A stretch of DNA of 64,000 nt, from positions 4,588,001 to 4,652,000 of the forward strand of contig JAWQEG010000710.1 in assembly GCA_033782935.1 (NCBI GenBank), written 5' to 3'. This document shows, in pieces, positions 35,676-48,582 of the stretch; the stretch's first letter is position 1; each line of letters opens with the position of its first letter. Below the pieces are notes generated by a model. The model worked only from the letters and a program-made list of their open reading frames with translations. It was not told the origin of the DNA and did no database searches. The position numbers and the translations under genes are program-made. Source of the DNA: Petrolisthes cinctipes. Lineage: Eukaryota; Arthropoda; Malacostraca; Decapoda; Porcellanidae.

Positions 35676-36169
35676 GTGTTAGAGTATTTTCAAAATACAA
35701 GCCAAAAACATACTGAAAATCGATCTTTTAGGTGCCCAAAAGTCGATATGTGCATGCATCTTCTGTACCCGTTTATATTTCAAATTCTGGCCCTAAACAC
35801 CCGAAAATTCGATATTTTGGTTTCTCAGAAGCGATCTGTACATGCCTACTCCGTGTTAGAGTATTTTCAAAATTCAGGCCCAAAACATGCTGAAAATCGA
35901 TATTTTTGGTGTAAAAGTCAATATGTGCATGTATCTTCTGTACCCGTTTATATCTCAAATTCAGGCTAAAAAAAACCCGAAAATTCATTATTTTGGGGTC
36001 CCAGAAGCAATCTGTACAGTGCTAGAATATTTTCAAAATATAGGATAAAAACATGCTAAAAATCGACATTTTAGGTGCCAAAAAATCGATATCTCAAATT
36101 TAGTCCCAAAACACCCGAAAATTCGATATTTAGAGGTCCCAGAAGGTATCTTCTGTACATGCCTACTCC
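35676..36169 (+). repeat. Subfamily I trimer with small indels (494 bp)
   Basis: M1 35676, M2 35853, M3 36019. The first monomer shares 'caagccaaaaacatac' and 'tggtttctcagaagc' with 34359 and 47765. M2 has 'gtgtaaaagtc' (one base short) and a run 'ctaaaaaaaaccc'. M3 ends with the 3-bp 'ttc' insertion lineage. Confidence 0.9.
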
Positions 36170-37486
36170 GTGTTAGAGTATTTTCAAAATACAGGCCAAA
36201 AACATACTGAAAATCGATCTTTTAGGTGCCCAAAAGTCGATATGTGCATGTATCTTCTGTACCCGTTTATATCTCAAATTCAGGGTCAAAACACCCGAAA
36301 ATTCAATATTTTGGGGTCCCAGAAGCGATCTGTACATGCCTACTCCGTGTTAGAGTATTTTCAAAATTCAGGCCCAAAACATGCTGAAAATCGATATTTT
36401 TGGTGCCCAAAGTCAATATGTGCATGTATCTTCTGTACCCGTATATATCTTAAATTCAGGCTCAAAACACCCGAAAATTCAATATTTTGGGGTCCCAGAA
36501 GCAATCTGTACAGTGCTAGAATATTTTCAAAATATAGGCTAAAAACATGCTAAAAATCGATCTTTTAGGTGCCAAAAAATCGATATCTCAAATTCAGTCC
36601 CAAAACATCCGAAAATTCGATATTTAGGGGTCCCAGAAGCGATCTGTACATGCCTACTCCGTGTTAGAGTATTTTCAAAATACATGCTCAAAACATACTG
36701 AAAATCGATCTTTTAGGTGCACGAAAGTCGATATGTGCATGCATCTTCAGTACCCGTTTATATCTCAAATTCAGGCTGAAAACACCCGAAAATTAGAAAT
36801 TTTGGGGTCCCAGAAGCGATCTGTACATGCCTACTCCGTGTTAGAGTATTTTCAAAATTCAGGCCCAAAACATGCTGAAAATCGATATTTTTGGTGCCAA
36901 AAGTCAATATGTGCATGTATCTTCTGTACCCGTTTATATCTCAAATTCAGTCTCAAAACACCCGAAAATTCAATATTTTGGGGTCCCAGAAGCAATCTGT
37001 ACATGCCTACTCAGTGCTAGAATATTTTCAAAATATAGGCTAAAAACATGCTAAAAATCGATCTTTTAGGTGCCAAAAAGTCGATATCTCAAATTCAGTC
37101 CCAAAACACCCGAAAATTCGATATTTAGGGGTCCCAGAAGCGATCTGTACATGCCTACTCCGTGTTAGAGTATTTTCAAAATACATGCTCAAAACATACT
37201 GAAAATCGATCTTTTAGGTGCACAAAAGTCGATATGTGAATGCATCTTCAGTACCCGTTTATATCTCAAATTCAGGCTCAAAACACCCGAAAATTCAATA
37301 TTTTGGGGTCCCAGAAGCAATCTGTACATGCCTACACAGTGTTAGAATATTTTCAAAATATAGGCTAAAAACATGCTAAAAATCGACATTTTAGGTGCCA
37401 AAAAATCGATATCTCAAATTCAGTCCCAAAACTCCCGAAAATTCGATATTTAGAAGTCCCAGAAGGTATCTGTACATGCCTACTTC
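36170..37486 (+). repeat. Two trimers and a dimer (491, 501, 325)
   Basis: Starts at 36170, 36661 and 37162 (dimer M1+M3, with M3 at 37339 beginning 'gtgttagaatattttc'). 36661 carries 'gtgcacgaaagtc' and 'aggctgaaaacaccc', markers later found at 49074, 50429, 53455, 55980 and 60991. Confidence 0.9.
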
Positions 37487-39972
37487 GTGTTAGAGTATTT
37501 TCAAAATACAGGCCAAAAATATACTGAAAATCGATATTTTTGGTGCCCAAAAGTCGATATGTGCATGCATCTTCTGTACCCGTTTATATCTCAAATTCTG
37601 GCCCTAAACACCCGAAAATTCGATATTTTGGGGTCCCAGAAGCGATCTGTAAATGCCTACTCCGTGTTAGAGTATTTTCAAAATTCAGGCCCAAAACATG
37701 CTGAAAATCGATATTTTTGGTGCCCAAAGTCAATATGTGCATGTATCTTCTGTACCCGTTTATATCTCAAATTCAGGCTCAAAACACCCGAAAATTCAAT
37801 ATTTTGGGGTCCCAGAAGCAATCTGTACAGTGCTAGAATATTTTCAAAATATAGGCTAAAAACATGCTAAAAATCGATCTTTTAGGTGCCAAAAAGTCGA
37901 TATCTCAAATTCAGTCCCAAAACACCCGAAAATTCGATATTTAGGGGTCCCAGAAGCGATCTGTACATGCCTACTCCGTGTTAGAGTATTTTCAAAATAC
38001 ATGCTCAAAACATACTGAAAATCGATCTTTTAGGTGCACAAAAGTCGATATGTGCATGCATCTTCAGTACCCGTTTATATCTCAAATTCAGGCTCAAAAC
38101 ACCCGAAAATTCAATATTTTTTTGGTCCCAGAAGCAATCTGTACATGCCTACTCAGTGTTAGAGTATTTTCAAAATACAGGCCCAAAACATGCTGAAAAT
38201 CGATATTTTAGATGCCCAAAGTCAATATGTGCATGTATCTTCTGTACCCGTTTATATCTCAAATTTAGGCTCAAAACACCCGAAAATTCAATATTTTGGG
38301 GTCCCAGAAGCAATCTGTACATGCCTACACAGTGCTAGAATATTTTCAAAATATAGGCTAAAAACATGCTGAAAATCGATATTTTAGGTGCCAAAAAATC
38401 GATATCTCAAATTCAGTCCCAAAACACCCGAAAATTCGATATTTAGAGGTCCCAGAAGGTATCTGTACATGCCTACTCCGTGTTAGAGTATTTTCAAAAT
38501 ATAGGCCAAAAACATACTGAAAATCGATCTTTTAGGTGCCCAAAAGTCGATATGTGCATGCATCTTCTGTACCCGTTTATATCTCAAATTCTGGCCCTAA
38601 ACACCCGAAAATTCGATATTTTGGGGTCCCAGAAGCGATCTGTACATGCCTACTCCGTGTTAGAGTATTTTCAAAATTCAGGCCCAAAACATGCTGAAAA
38701 TCGATATTTTTGGTGCCCAAAGTCAATATGTGCATGTATCTTCTGTACACGTTTATATCTCAAATTCAGGCTCAAAACACCCGAAAATTCAATATTTTGG
38801 GGTCCCAGAAGCAATCTGTACATGCCTACTCAGTGCTAGAATATTTTCAAAATATAGGCTAAAAACATGCTAAAAATCGATCTTTTAGGTGCCAAAAAGT
38901 CGATATCTCAAATTCAGTCCCAAAACACCCGAAAATTCGATATTTAGGGGTCCCAGAAGCGATCTGTACAAGCCTACTCCGTGTTAGAGTATTTTCAAAA
39001 TACATGCTCAAAACATACTGAAAATCGATCTTTTAGGTGCACAAAAGTCGATATGTGAATGCATCTTCAGTACCCGTTTATATCTCAAATTCAGGCTCAA
39101 AACACCCGAAAATTCAATATTTTGGGGTCCCAGAAGCTATCTGTACATGCCTACTCAGTGTTAGAGTATTTTCAAAATACAGGCCCAAAACATGCTGAAA
39201 ATCGATATTTTAGATGCCCAAAGTCAATATGTGCATGTATCTTCTGTACCCGTTTATATCTCAAATTCAGGCTCAAAACACCCGAAAATTCAATATTTTG
39301 GGGTCCCAGAAGCAATCTGTACATGCCTACACAGTGCTAGAGTATTTTCAAAATATAGGCTAAAAACATGCTGAAAATCGATATTTTAGGTGCCAAAAAA
39401 TCGATATCTCAAATTCAGTCCCAAAACACCCGAAAATTCGATATTTAGAGGTCCCAGATGGTATCTGTACATGCCTACTCCGTGTTAGAGTATTTTCAAA
39501 TTACAGGCCAAAAACATACTGAAAATCGATCTTTTAGGTGCCCAAAAGTCGATATGTGCATGCATCTTCTGTACCCGTTTATATCTCAAATTCTGGCCCT
39601 AAACACCCGAAAATTCGATATTTTGGTGTCCCAGAAGCGATCTGTACATGCCTACTCCGTGTTAGAGTATTTTCAAAATTCAGGCCCAAAACATGCTGAA
39701 AATCGATATTTTTGGTGCCCAAAGTCAATATGTGCATGTATCTTCTGTACCCGTTTATATCTCAAATTCAGGCTCAAAACACCCGAAAATACAATATTTT
39801 GGGGTCCCAGAAGCAATCTGTACAGTGCTAGAATATTTTCAAAATATAGGCTAAAAACATGCTAAAAATCGATCTTTTAGGTGCCAAAAAGTCGATATCT
39901 CAAATTCAGTCCCAAAACACCCGAAAATTCGATATTTAGGGGTCCCAGAAGCGATCTGTACATGCCTACTCC
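37487..39972 (+). repeat. Five trimers (491, 502, 501, 501, 491)
   Basis: Starts at 37487, 37978, 38480, 38981 and 39482. 37487 and 37978 are the second copy of the linked 'gtaaatgcc' plus T7 pair (T7 at 38117-38123). From 39187 on, the sequence belongs to the first copy of the 4304-bp-lag duplication. Confidence 0.92.
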
Positions 39973-42900
39973 GTGTTAGAGTATTTTCAAAATACATGCT
40001 CAAAACATACTGAAAATCGATCTTTTAGGTGCACAAAAGTCGATATGTGCATGCATCTTCAGTACCCGTTTATATCTCAAATTCTGGCTCAAAACACCCG
40101 AAAATTCAATATTTTGGGGTCCCAGAAGCAATCTGTACATGCCTACTCAGTGCTAGAATATTTTCAAAATATAGGCTAAAAACATGCTAAAAATCGATCT
40201 TTTAGGTGCCAAAAAGTCGATATCTCAAATTCAGTCCCAAAACACCCGAAAATTCGATATTTAGGGGTCCCAGAAGCGATCTGTACAAGCCTACTCCGTG
40301 TTAGAGTATTTTCAAAATACATGCTCAAAACATACTGAAAATCGATCTTTTAGGTGTACAAAAGTCGATATGTGAATGCATCTTCAGTACCCGTTTATAT
40401 CTCAAATTCAGGCTCAAAACACCCGAAAATTCAATATTTTGGGGTCCCAGAAGCTATCTGTACATGCCTACTCAGTGTTAGAGTATTTTCAAAATACAGG
40501 CCCAAAACATGCTGAAAATCGATATTTTAGATGCCCAAAGTCAATATGTGCATGTATCTTCTGTACCCGTTTATATCTCAAATTCAGGCTCAAAACACCC
40601 GAAAATTCAATATTTTGGGGTCCCAGAAGCAATCTGTACATGCCTACACAGTGCTAGAGTATTTTCAAAATATAGGCTAAAAACATGCTGAAAATCGATA
40701 TTTTAGGTGCCAAAAAATCGATATCTCAAATTCAGTCCCAAAACACCCGAAAATTCGATATTTAGAGGTCCCAGAAGGTATCTGTACATGCCTACTCCGT
40801 GTTAGAGTATTTTCAAAATACAGGCCAAAAACATACTGAAAATCGATCTTTTAGGTGCCCAAAAGTCGATATGTGCATGCATCTTCTGTACCCGTTTATA
40901 TCTCAAATTCTGGCCCTAAACACCCGAAAATTCGATATTTTGGTGTCCCAGAAGCGATCTGTACATGCCTACTCCGTGTTAGAGTATTTTCAAAATTCAG
41001 GCCCAAAACATGCTGAAAATCGATATTTTTGGTGCCCAAAGTCAATATGTGCATGCATCTTCTGTACCCGTTTATATCTCAAATTCAGGCTCAAAACACC
41101 CGAAAATACAATATTTTGGGGTCCTTAGAAGCAATCTGTACAGTGCTAGAATATTTTCAAAATATAGGCTAAAAACATGCTAAAAATCGATCTTTTAGGT
41201 GCCAAAAAGTCGATATCTCAAATTCAGTCCCAAAACACCCGAAAATTCGATATTTAGGGGTCCCAGAAGCGATCTGTACATGCCTACTCCGTGTTAGAGT
41301 ATTTTCAAAATACATGCTCAAAACATACTGAAAATCGATCTTTTAGGTGCACAAAAGTCGATATGTGCATGCATCTTCAGTACCCGTTTATATCTCAAAT
41401 TCAGGCTCAAAACACCCGAAAATTCGATATTTTGGGGTCCCAGAAGCGATCTGTACATGCCTACTCCGTGTTAGAGTATTTTCAAAATTCAGGCCCAAAA
41501 CATGCTGAAAATCGATATTTTTGGTGCCCAAAGTCAATATGTGCATGTATCTTCTGTACCCGTTTATATCTCAAATTCAGGCTCAAAACACCCGAAAATT
41601 CAATATTTTGGGGTCCCAGAAGCAATCTGTACATGCCTACTCAGTGCTAGAATATTTTCAAAATATAGGCTAAAAACATGCTAAAAATCGATCTTTTAGG
41701 TGCCAAAAAGTCGATATCTCAAATTCAGTCCCAAAACACCCGAAAATTCGATATTTAGGGGTCCCAGAAGCGATCTGTACAAGCCTACTCCGTGTTAGAG
41801 TATTTTCAAAATACATGCTCAAAACATACTGAAAATAGATCTTTTAGGTGCACAAAAGTCGATATGTGCATGCATCTTCAGTACCCGTTTATATCTCAAA
41901 TTCAGGCTCAAAACACCCGAAAATTCAATATTTTGGGGTCCCAGAAGCTATCTGTACATGCCTACTCATAGTTAGAGTATTTTCAAAATACAGGCCCAAA
42001 ACATGCTGAAAATCGATATTTTAGATGCCCAAAGTCAATATGTGCATGTATCTTCTGTACCCGTTTATATCTCAAATTCAGGCTCAAAACACCCGAAAAT
42101 TCAATATTTTAGGGTCCCAGAAGCAATCTGTACATGCCTACACAGTGCTAGAGTATTTTCAAAATATAGGCTAAAAACATGATGAAAATCGATATTTTAG
42201 GTGCCAAAAAATCGATATCTCAAATTCAGTCCCAAAACACCCGAAAATTCGATATTTAGAGGTCCCAGAAGGTATCTGTACATGCCTACTCCGTGTTAGA
42301 GTATTTTCAAAATACAGGCCAAAAACATACTGAAAATCGATCTTTTAGGTGCCCAAAAGTCGATATGTGCATGCATCTTCTGTACCCGTTTATATCTCAA
42401 ATTCTGGCCCTAAACACCCGAAAATTCGATATTTTGGTGTCCCAGAAGCGATCTGTACATGCGTACTCCGTGTTAGAGTATTTTCAGAATTCAGGCCCAA
42501 AACATGCTGAAAATCGATATTTTTGGTGCCCAAAGTCAATATGTGCATGTATCTTCTGTACCCGTTTATATCTCAAATTCTGGCTCAAAACACCCGAAAA
42601 TACAATATTTTGGTGTCCCAGAAGCAATCTGTACAGTGCTAGAATATTTTCAAAATATAGGCTAAAAACATGCTAAAAATCGATCTTTTAGGTGCCAAAA
42701 AGTCGATATCTCAAATTCAGTCCCAAAACACCCGAAAATTCGATATTTAGTGGTCCCAGAAGCGATCTGTACATGCCTACTCCGTGTTAGAGTATTTTCA
42801 AAATACATGCTCAAAACATACTGAAAATCGATCTTTTAGGTGCACAAAAGTCGATATGTGCATGCATCTTCAGTACCCGTTTATATCTCAAATTCAGGCT

Positions 42901-43103
42901 CAAAACACCCGAAAATTCGATATTTTGGGGTCCCAGAAGCGATCTGTACATGCCTACTCCGTGTTAGAGTATTTTCAAAATTCAGGCCCAAAACATGCTG
43001 AAAATCGATATTTTTGGTGCCCAAAGTCAATATGTGCATGTATCTTCTGTACCCGTTTATATCTCAAATTCAGGCTCAAAACACCCGAAAATTCAATATT
43101 TTG
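39187..43103 (+). repeat. Segmental duplication, 4304-bp lag, upstream copy (3917 bp)
   Basis: Matches 43491-47407. I spotted two differences ('cagatgg' against 'cagaagg' near 39469, and 'gtgcccaaag' against 'gtgcacaaag' near 43022). The flanks differ by ordinary monomer variants, so both ends are exchanges within the array. Confidence 0.9.
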
Positions 43104-44276
43104 ATGTCCCAGAAGCAATCTGTACATGCCTAGTCAGTGCTAGAATATTTTCAATATATAGGCTAAAAACATGCTAAAAATCGATCTTTTAGGTGCCAAA
43201 AAGTCGATATCTCAAATTCAGTCCCAAAACACCCGAAAATTCGATATTTAGGGGTCCTAGAAGCGATCTGTACATGCCTACTCCGTGTTAGAGTATTTTC
43301 AAAATACATGCTCAAAACATACTGAAAATCGATCTTTTAGGTGCACAAAAGTCGATATGTGCATGCATCTTCAGTACCCGTTTATATCTCAAATTCAGGC
43401 TCAAAACACCCGAAAATTCAATATTTTGGGGTCCCAGAAGCAATCTGTACATGCCTACTCAGTGTTAGAGTATATTCAAAATACAGGCCAAAAACATGCT
43501 GAAAATCGATATTTTAGATGCCCAAAGTCAATATGTGCATGTATCTTCTGTACCCGTTTATATCTCAAATTCAGGCTCAAAACACCCGAAAATTCAATAT
43601 TTTGGGGTCCCAGAAGCAATCTGTACATGCCTACACAGTGCTAGAGTATTTTCAAAATATAGGCTAAAAACATGCTGAAAATCGATATTTTAGGTGCCAA
43701 AAAATCGATATCTCAAATTCAGTCCCAAAACACCCGAAAATTCGATATTTAGAGGTCCCAGAAGGTATCTGTACATGCCTACTCCGTGTTAGAGTATTTT
43801 CAAATTACAGGCCAAAAACATACTGAAAATCGATCTTTTAGGTGCCCAAAAGTCGATATGTGCATGCATCTTCTGTACCCGTTTATATCTCAAATTCTGG
43901 CCCTAAACACCCGAAAATTCGATATTTTGGTGTCCCAGAAGCGATCTGTACATGCCTACTCCGTGTTAGAGTATTTTCAAAATTCAGGCCCAAAACATGC
44001 TGAAAATCGATATTTTTGGTGCCCAAAGTCAATATGTGCATGTATCTTCTGTACCCGTTTATATCTCAAATTCAGGCTCAAAACACCCGAAAATACAATA
44101 TTTTGGGGTCCCAGAAGCAATCTGTACAGTGCTAGAATATTTTCAAAATATAGGCTAAAAACATGCTAAAAATCGATCTTTTAGGTGCCAAAAAGTCGAT
44201 ATCTCAAATTCAGTCCCAAAACACCCGAAAATTCGATATTTAGGGGTCCCAGAAGCGATCTGTACATGCCTACTCC
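39973..44276 (+). repeat. 4304-bp block, copy 1 (325, 501, 492, 501, 501, 491, 501, 501, 491)
   Basis: Starts at 39973 (dimer), 40298, 40799, 41291, 41792, 42293, 42784, 43285 and 43786. Markers include 'gtgtacaaaagtc' at 40298, 'gtccttagaagc' (one extra base) at 40799, 'gaaaatagatc' and 'actcatagttagag' at 41792, 'catgatgaaaatc' in its M3 and 'tgcgtactccg' at 42293. Confidence 0.93.
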
Positions 44277-47087
44277 GTGTTAGAGTATTTTCAAAATACA
44301 TGCTCAAAACATACTGAAAATCGATCTTTTAGGTGCACAAAAGTCGATATGTGCATGCATCTTCAGTACCCGTTTATATCTCAAATTCTGGCTCAAAACA
44401 CCCGAAAATTCAATATTTTGGGGTCCCAGAAGCAATCTGTACATGCCTACTCAGTGCTAGAATATTTTCAAAATATAGGCTAAAAACATGCTAAAAATCG
44501 ATCTTTTAGGTGCCAAAAAGTCGATATCTCAAATTCAGTCCCAAAACACCCGAAAATTCGATATTTAGGGGTCCCAGAAGCGATCTGTACAAGCCTACTC
44601 CGTGTTAGAGTATTTTCAAAATACATGCTCAAAACATACTGAAAATCGATCTTTTAGGTGTACAAAAGTCGATATGTGAATGCATCTTCAGTACCCGTTT
44701 ATATCTCAAATTCAGGCTCAAAACACCCGAAAATTCAATATTTTGGGGTCCCAGAAGCTATCTGTACATGCCTACTCAGTGTTAGAGTATTTTCAAAATA
44801 CAGGCCCAAAACATGCTGAAAATCGATATTTTAGATGCCCAAAGTCAATATGTGCATGTATCTTCTGTACCCGTTTATATCTCAAATTCAGGCTCAAAAC
44901 ACCCGAAAATTCAATATTTTGGGGTCCCAGAAGCAATCTGTACATGCCTACACAGTGCTAGAGTATTTTCAAAATATAGGCTAAAAACATGCTGAAAATC
45001 GATATTTTAGGTGCCAAAAAATCGATATCTCAAATTCAGTCCCAAAACACCCGAAAATTCGATATTTAGAGGTCCCAGAAGGTATCTGTACATGCCTACT
45101 CCGTGTTAGAGTATTTTCAAAATACAGGCCAAAAACATACTGAAAATCGATCTTTTAGGTGCCCAAAAGTCGATATGTGCATGCATCTTCTGTACCCGTT
45201 TATATCTCAAATTCTGGCCCTAAACACCCGAAAATTCGATATTTTGGTGTCCCAGAAGCGATCTGTACATGCCTACTCCGTGTTAGAGTATTTTCAAAAT
45301 TCAGGCCCAAAACATGCTGAAAATCGATATTTTTGGTGCCCAAAGTCAATATGTGCATGCATCTTCTGTACCCGTTTATATCTCAAATTCAGGCTCAAAA
45401 CACCCGAAAATACAATATTTTGGGGTCCTTAGAAGCAATCTGTACAGTGCTAGAATATTTTCAAAATATAGGCTAAAAACATGCTAAAAATCGATCTTTT
45501 AGGTGCCAAAAAGTCGATATCTCAAATTCAGTCCCAAAACACCCGAAAATTCGATATTTAGGGGTCCCAGAAGCGATCTGTACATGCCTACTCCGTGTTA
45601 GAGTATTTTCAAAATACATGCTCAAAACATACTGAAAATCGATCTTTTAGGTGCACAAAAGTCGATATGTGCATGCATCTTCAGTACCCGTTTATATCTC
45701 AAATTCAGGCTCAAAACACCCGAAAATTCGATATTTTGGGGTCCCAGAAGCGATCTGTACATGCCTACTCCGTGTTAGAGTATTTTCAAAATTCAGGCCC
45801 AAAACATGCTGAAAATCGATATTTTTGGTGCCCAAAGTCAATATGTGCATGTATCTTCTGTACCCGTTTATATCTCAAATTCAGGCTCAAAACACCCGAA
45901 AATTCAATATTTTGGGGTCCCAGAAGCAATCTGTACATGCCTACTCAGTGCTAGAATATTTTCAAAATATAGGCTAAAAACATGCTAAAAATCGATCTTT
46001 TAGGTGCCAAAAAGTCGATATCTCAAATTCAGTCCCAAAACACCCGAAAATTCGATATTTAGGGGTCCCAGAAGCGATCTGTACAAGCCTACTCCGTGTT
46101 AGAGTATTTTCAAAATACATGCTCAAAACATACTGAAAATAGATCTTTTAGGTGCACAAAAGTCGATATGTGCATGCATCTTCAGTACCCGTTTATATCT
46201 CAAATTCAGGCTCAAAACACCCGAAAATTCAATATTTTGGGGTCCCAGAAGCTATCTGTACATGCCTACTCATAGTTAGAGTATTTTCAAAATACAGGCC
46301 CAAAACATGCTGAAAATCGATATTTTAGATGCCCAAAGTCAATATGTGCATGTATCTTCTGTACCCGTTTATATCTCAAATTCAGGCTCAAAACACCCGA
46401 AAATTCAATATTTTAGGGTCCCAGAAGCAATCTGTACATGCCTACACAGTGCTAGAGTATTTTCAAAATATAGGCTAAAAACATGATGAAAATCGATATT
46501 TTAGGTGCCAAAAAATCGATATCTCAAATTCAGTCCCAAAACACCCGAAAATTCGATATTTAGAGGTCCCAGAAGGTATCTGTACATGCCTACTCCGTGT
46601 TAGAGTATTTTCAAAATACAGGCCAAAAACATACTGAAAATCGATCTTTTAGGTGCCCAAAAGTCGATATGTGCATGCATCTTCTGTACCCGTTTATATC
46701 TCAAATTCTGGCCCTAAACACCCGAAAATTCGATATTTTGGTGTCCCAGAAGCGATCTGTACATGCGTACTCCGTGTTAGAGTATTTTCAGAATTCAGGC
46801 CCAAAACATGCTGAAAATCGATATTTTTGGTGCCCAAAGTCAATATGTGCATGTATCTTCTGTACCCGTTTATATCTCAAATTCTGGCTCAAAACACCCG
46901 AAAATACAATATTTTGGTGTCCCAGAAGCAATCTGTACAGTGCTAGAATATTTTCAAAATATAGGCTAAAAACATGCTAAAAATCGATCTTTTAGGTGCC
47001 AAAAAGTCGATATCTCAAATTCAGTCCCAAAACACCCGAAAATTCGATATTTAGTGGTCCCAGAAGCGATCTGTACATGCCTACTCC
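44277..47087 (+). repeat. 4304-bp block, copy 2 (325, 501, 492, 501, 501, 491)
   Basis: Starts at 44277, 44602, 45103, 45595, 46096 and 46597. All the private markers listed for copy 1 recur at a lag of 4304 bp. The match runs from 43491 to 47407 against 39187-43103. Confidence 0.93.
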
Positions 47088-47764
47088 GTGTTAGAGTATT
47101 TTCAAAATACATGCTCAAAACATACTGAAAATCGATCTTTTAGGTGCACAAAAGTCGATATGTGCATGCATCTTCAGTACCCGTTTATATCTCAAATTCA
47201 GGCTCAAAACACCCGAAAATTCGATATTTTGGGGTCCCAGAAGCGATCTGTACATGCCTACTCCGTGTTAGAGTATTTTCAAAATTCAGGCCCAAAACAT
47301 GCTGAAAATCGATATTTTTGGTGCACAAAGTCAATATGTGCATGTATCTTCTGTACCCGTTTATATCTCAAATTCAGGCTCAAAACACCCGAAAATTCAA
47401 TATTTTGGGGTCCCAGAAGCAATCTGTACATGCCTACTCAGTGTTAGAGTATATTCAAAATACAGGCCAAAAACATGCTGAAAATCGATATTTTAGATGC
47501 CCAAAGTCAATATGTGCATGTATCTTCTGTACCCGTTTATATCTCAAATTCAGGCTCAAAACACCCGAAAATTCAATATTTTGGGGTCCCAGAAGCAATC
47601 TGTACATGCCTACACAGTGCTAGAATATTTTCAAAATATAGGCTAAAAACATGCTAAAAATCGACATTTTAGGTGCCAAAAAATCGATATCTCAAATTCA
47701 GTCCCAAAACACCCGAAAATTCGATATTTAGAGGTCCCAGAAGGTATCTGTACATGCCTACTCC
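47088..47764 (+). repeat. Tetrameric variant (677 bp)
   Basis: Starts at 47088, 47265, 47441 and 47617 (177+176+176+148). Two M2 in tandem: the first is type I with 'gtgcacaaagtc', the second type II with 'gtatattcaaaatac'. The duplication match to copy 1 ends inside the first M2 at 47407. Confidence 0.9.
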
Positions 47765-48582
47765 ATGTTAGAGTATTTTCAAAATACAAGCCAAAAACAT
47801 ACTGAAAATCGATCTTTTAGGTGCCCAAAAGTCGATATGTGCATGCATCTTCTGTACCCGTTTATATTTTAAATTCTGGCCCTAAACACCCGAAAATTCG
47901 ATATTTTGGTTTCTCAGAAGCGATCTGTACATGCCTACTCCGTGTTAGAGTATTTTCAAAATTCAGGCCCAAAACATGCAGAAAATCGATATTTTTGGTG
48001 CAAAAGTCAATATGTGCATGTATCTTCTGTACCCGTTTATATCTCAAATTCAGGCTCAAAACACCCGAAAATTCATTATTTTGGGGTCCCAGAAGCAATC
48101 TGTACAGTGCTAGAATATTTTCAAAATATAGGATAAAAACATGCTAAAAATCGACATTTTAGGTGCCAAAAAATCGATATCTCAAATTTAGTCCCAAAAC
48201 ACCCGAAAATTCGATATTTAGAGGTGACAGAAGGTATCTTCTGTACATGCCTACTCCGTGTTAGAGTATTTTCAAAATACAGGCCAAAAACATACTGAAA
48301 ATCGATCTTTTAGGTGCCCAAAAGTCGAAATGTGCATGTATCTTCTGTACCCGTTTATATCTCAAATTCAGGCTCAAAACACCCGAAAATTCAATATTTT
48401 GGGGTCCCAGAAGCAATCTGTACATGCCTACACAGTGCTAGAATATTTTCAAAATATAGGCTAAAAACACGCTAAAAATTGACATTTTAGGTGCCAAAAA
48501 ATCGATATCTCAAATTCAGTCCCAAAACACCCGAAAATTCGATATTTAGAGGTCCCAGAAGGTATCTGTACATGCCTACTCC
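47765..48582 (+). repeat. Trimer (493) and dimer (325)
   Basis: 47765 begins 'atgttagag', has 'caagccaaaaacatac' and 'tggtttctcagaagc', and is a relative of 35676 (lag 12089). Its M3 (48107-48257) carries the 3-bp insertion. 48258-48582 is an M1+M3 dimer beginning like 36170. Confidence 0.9.
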
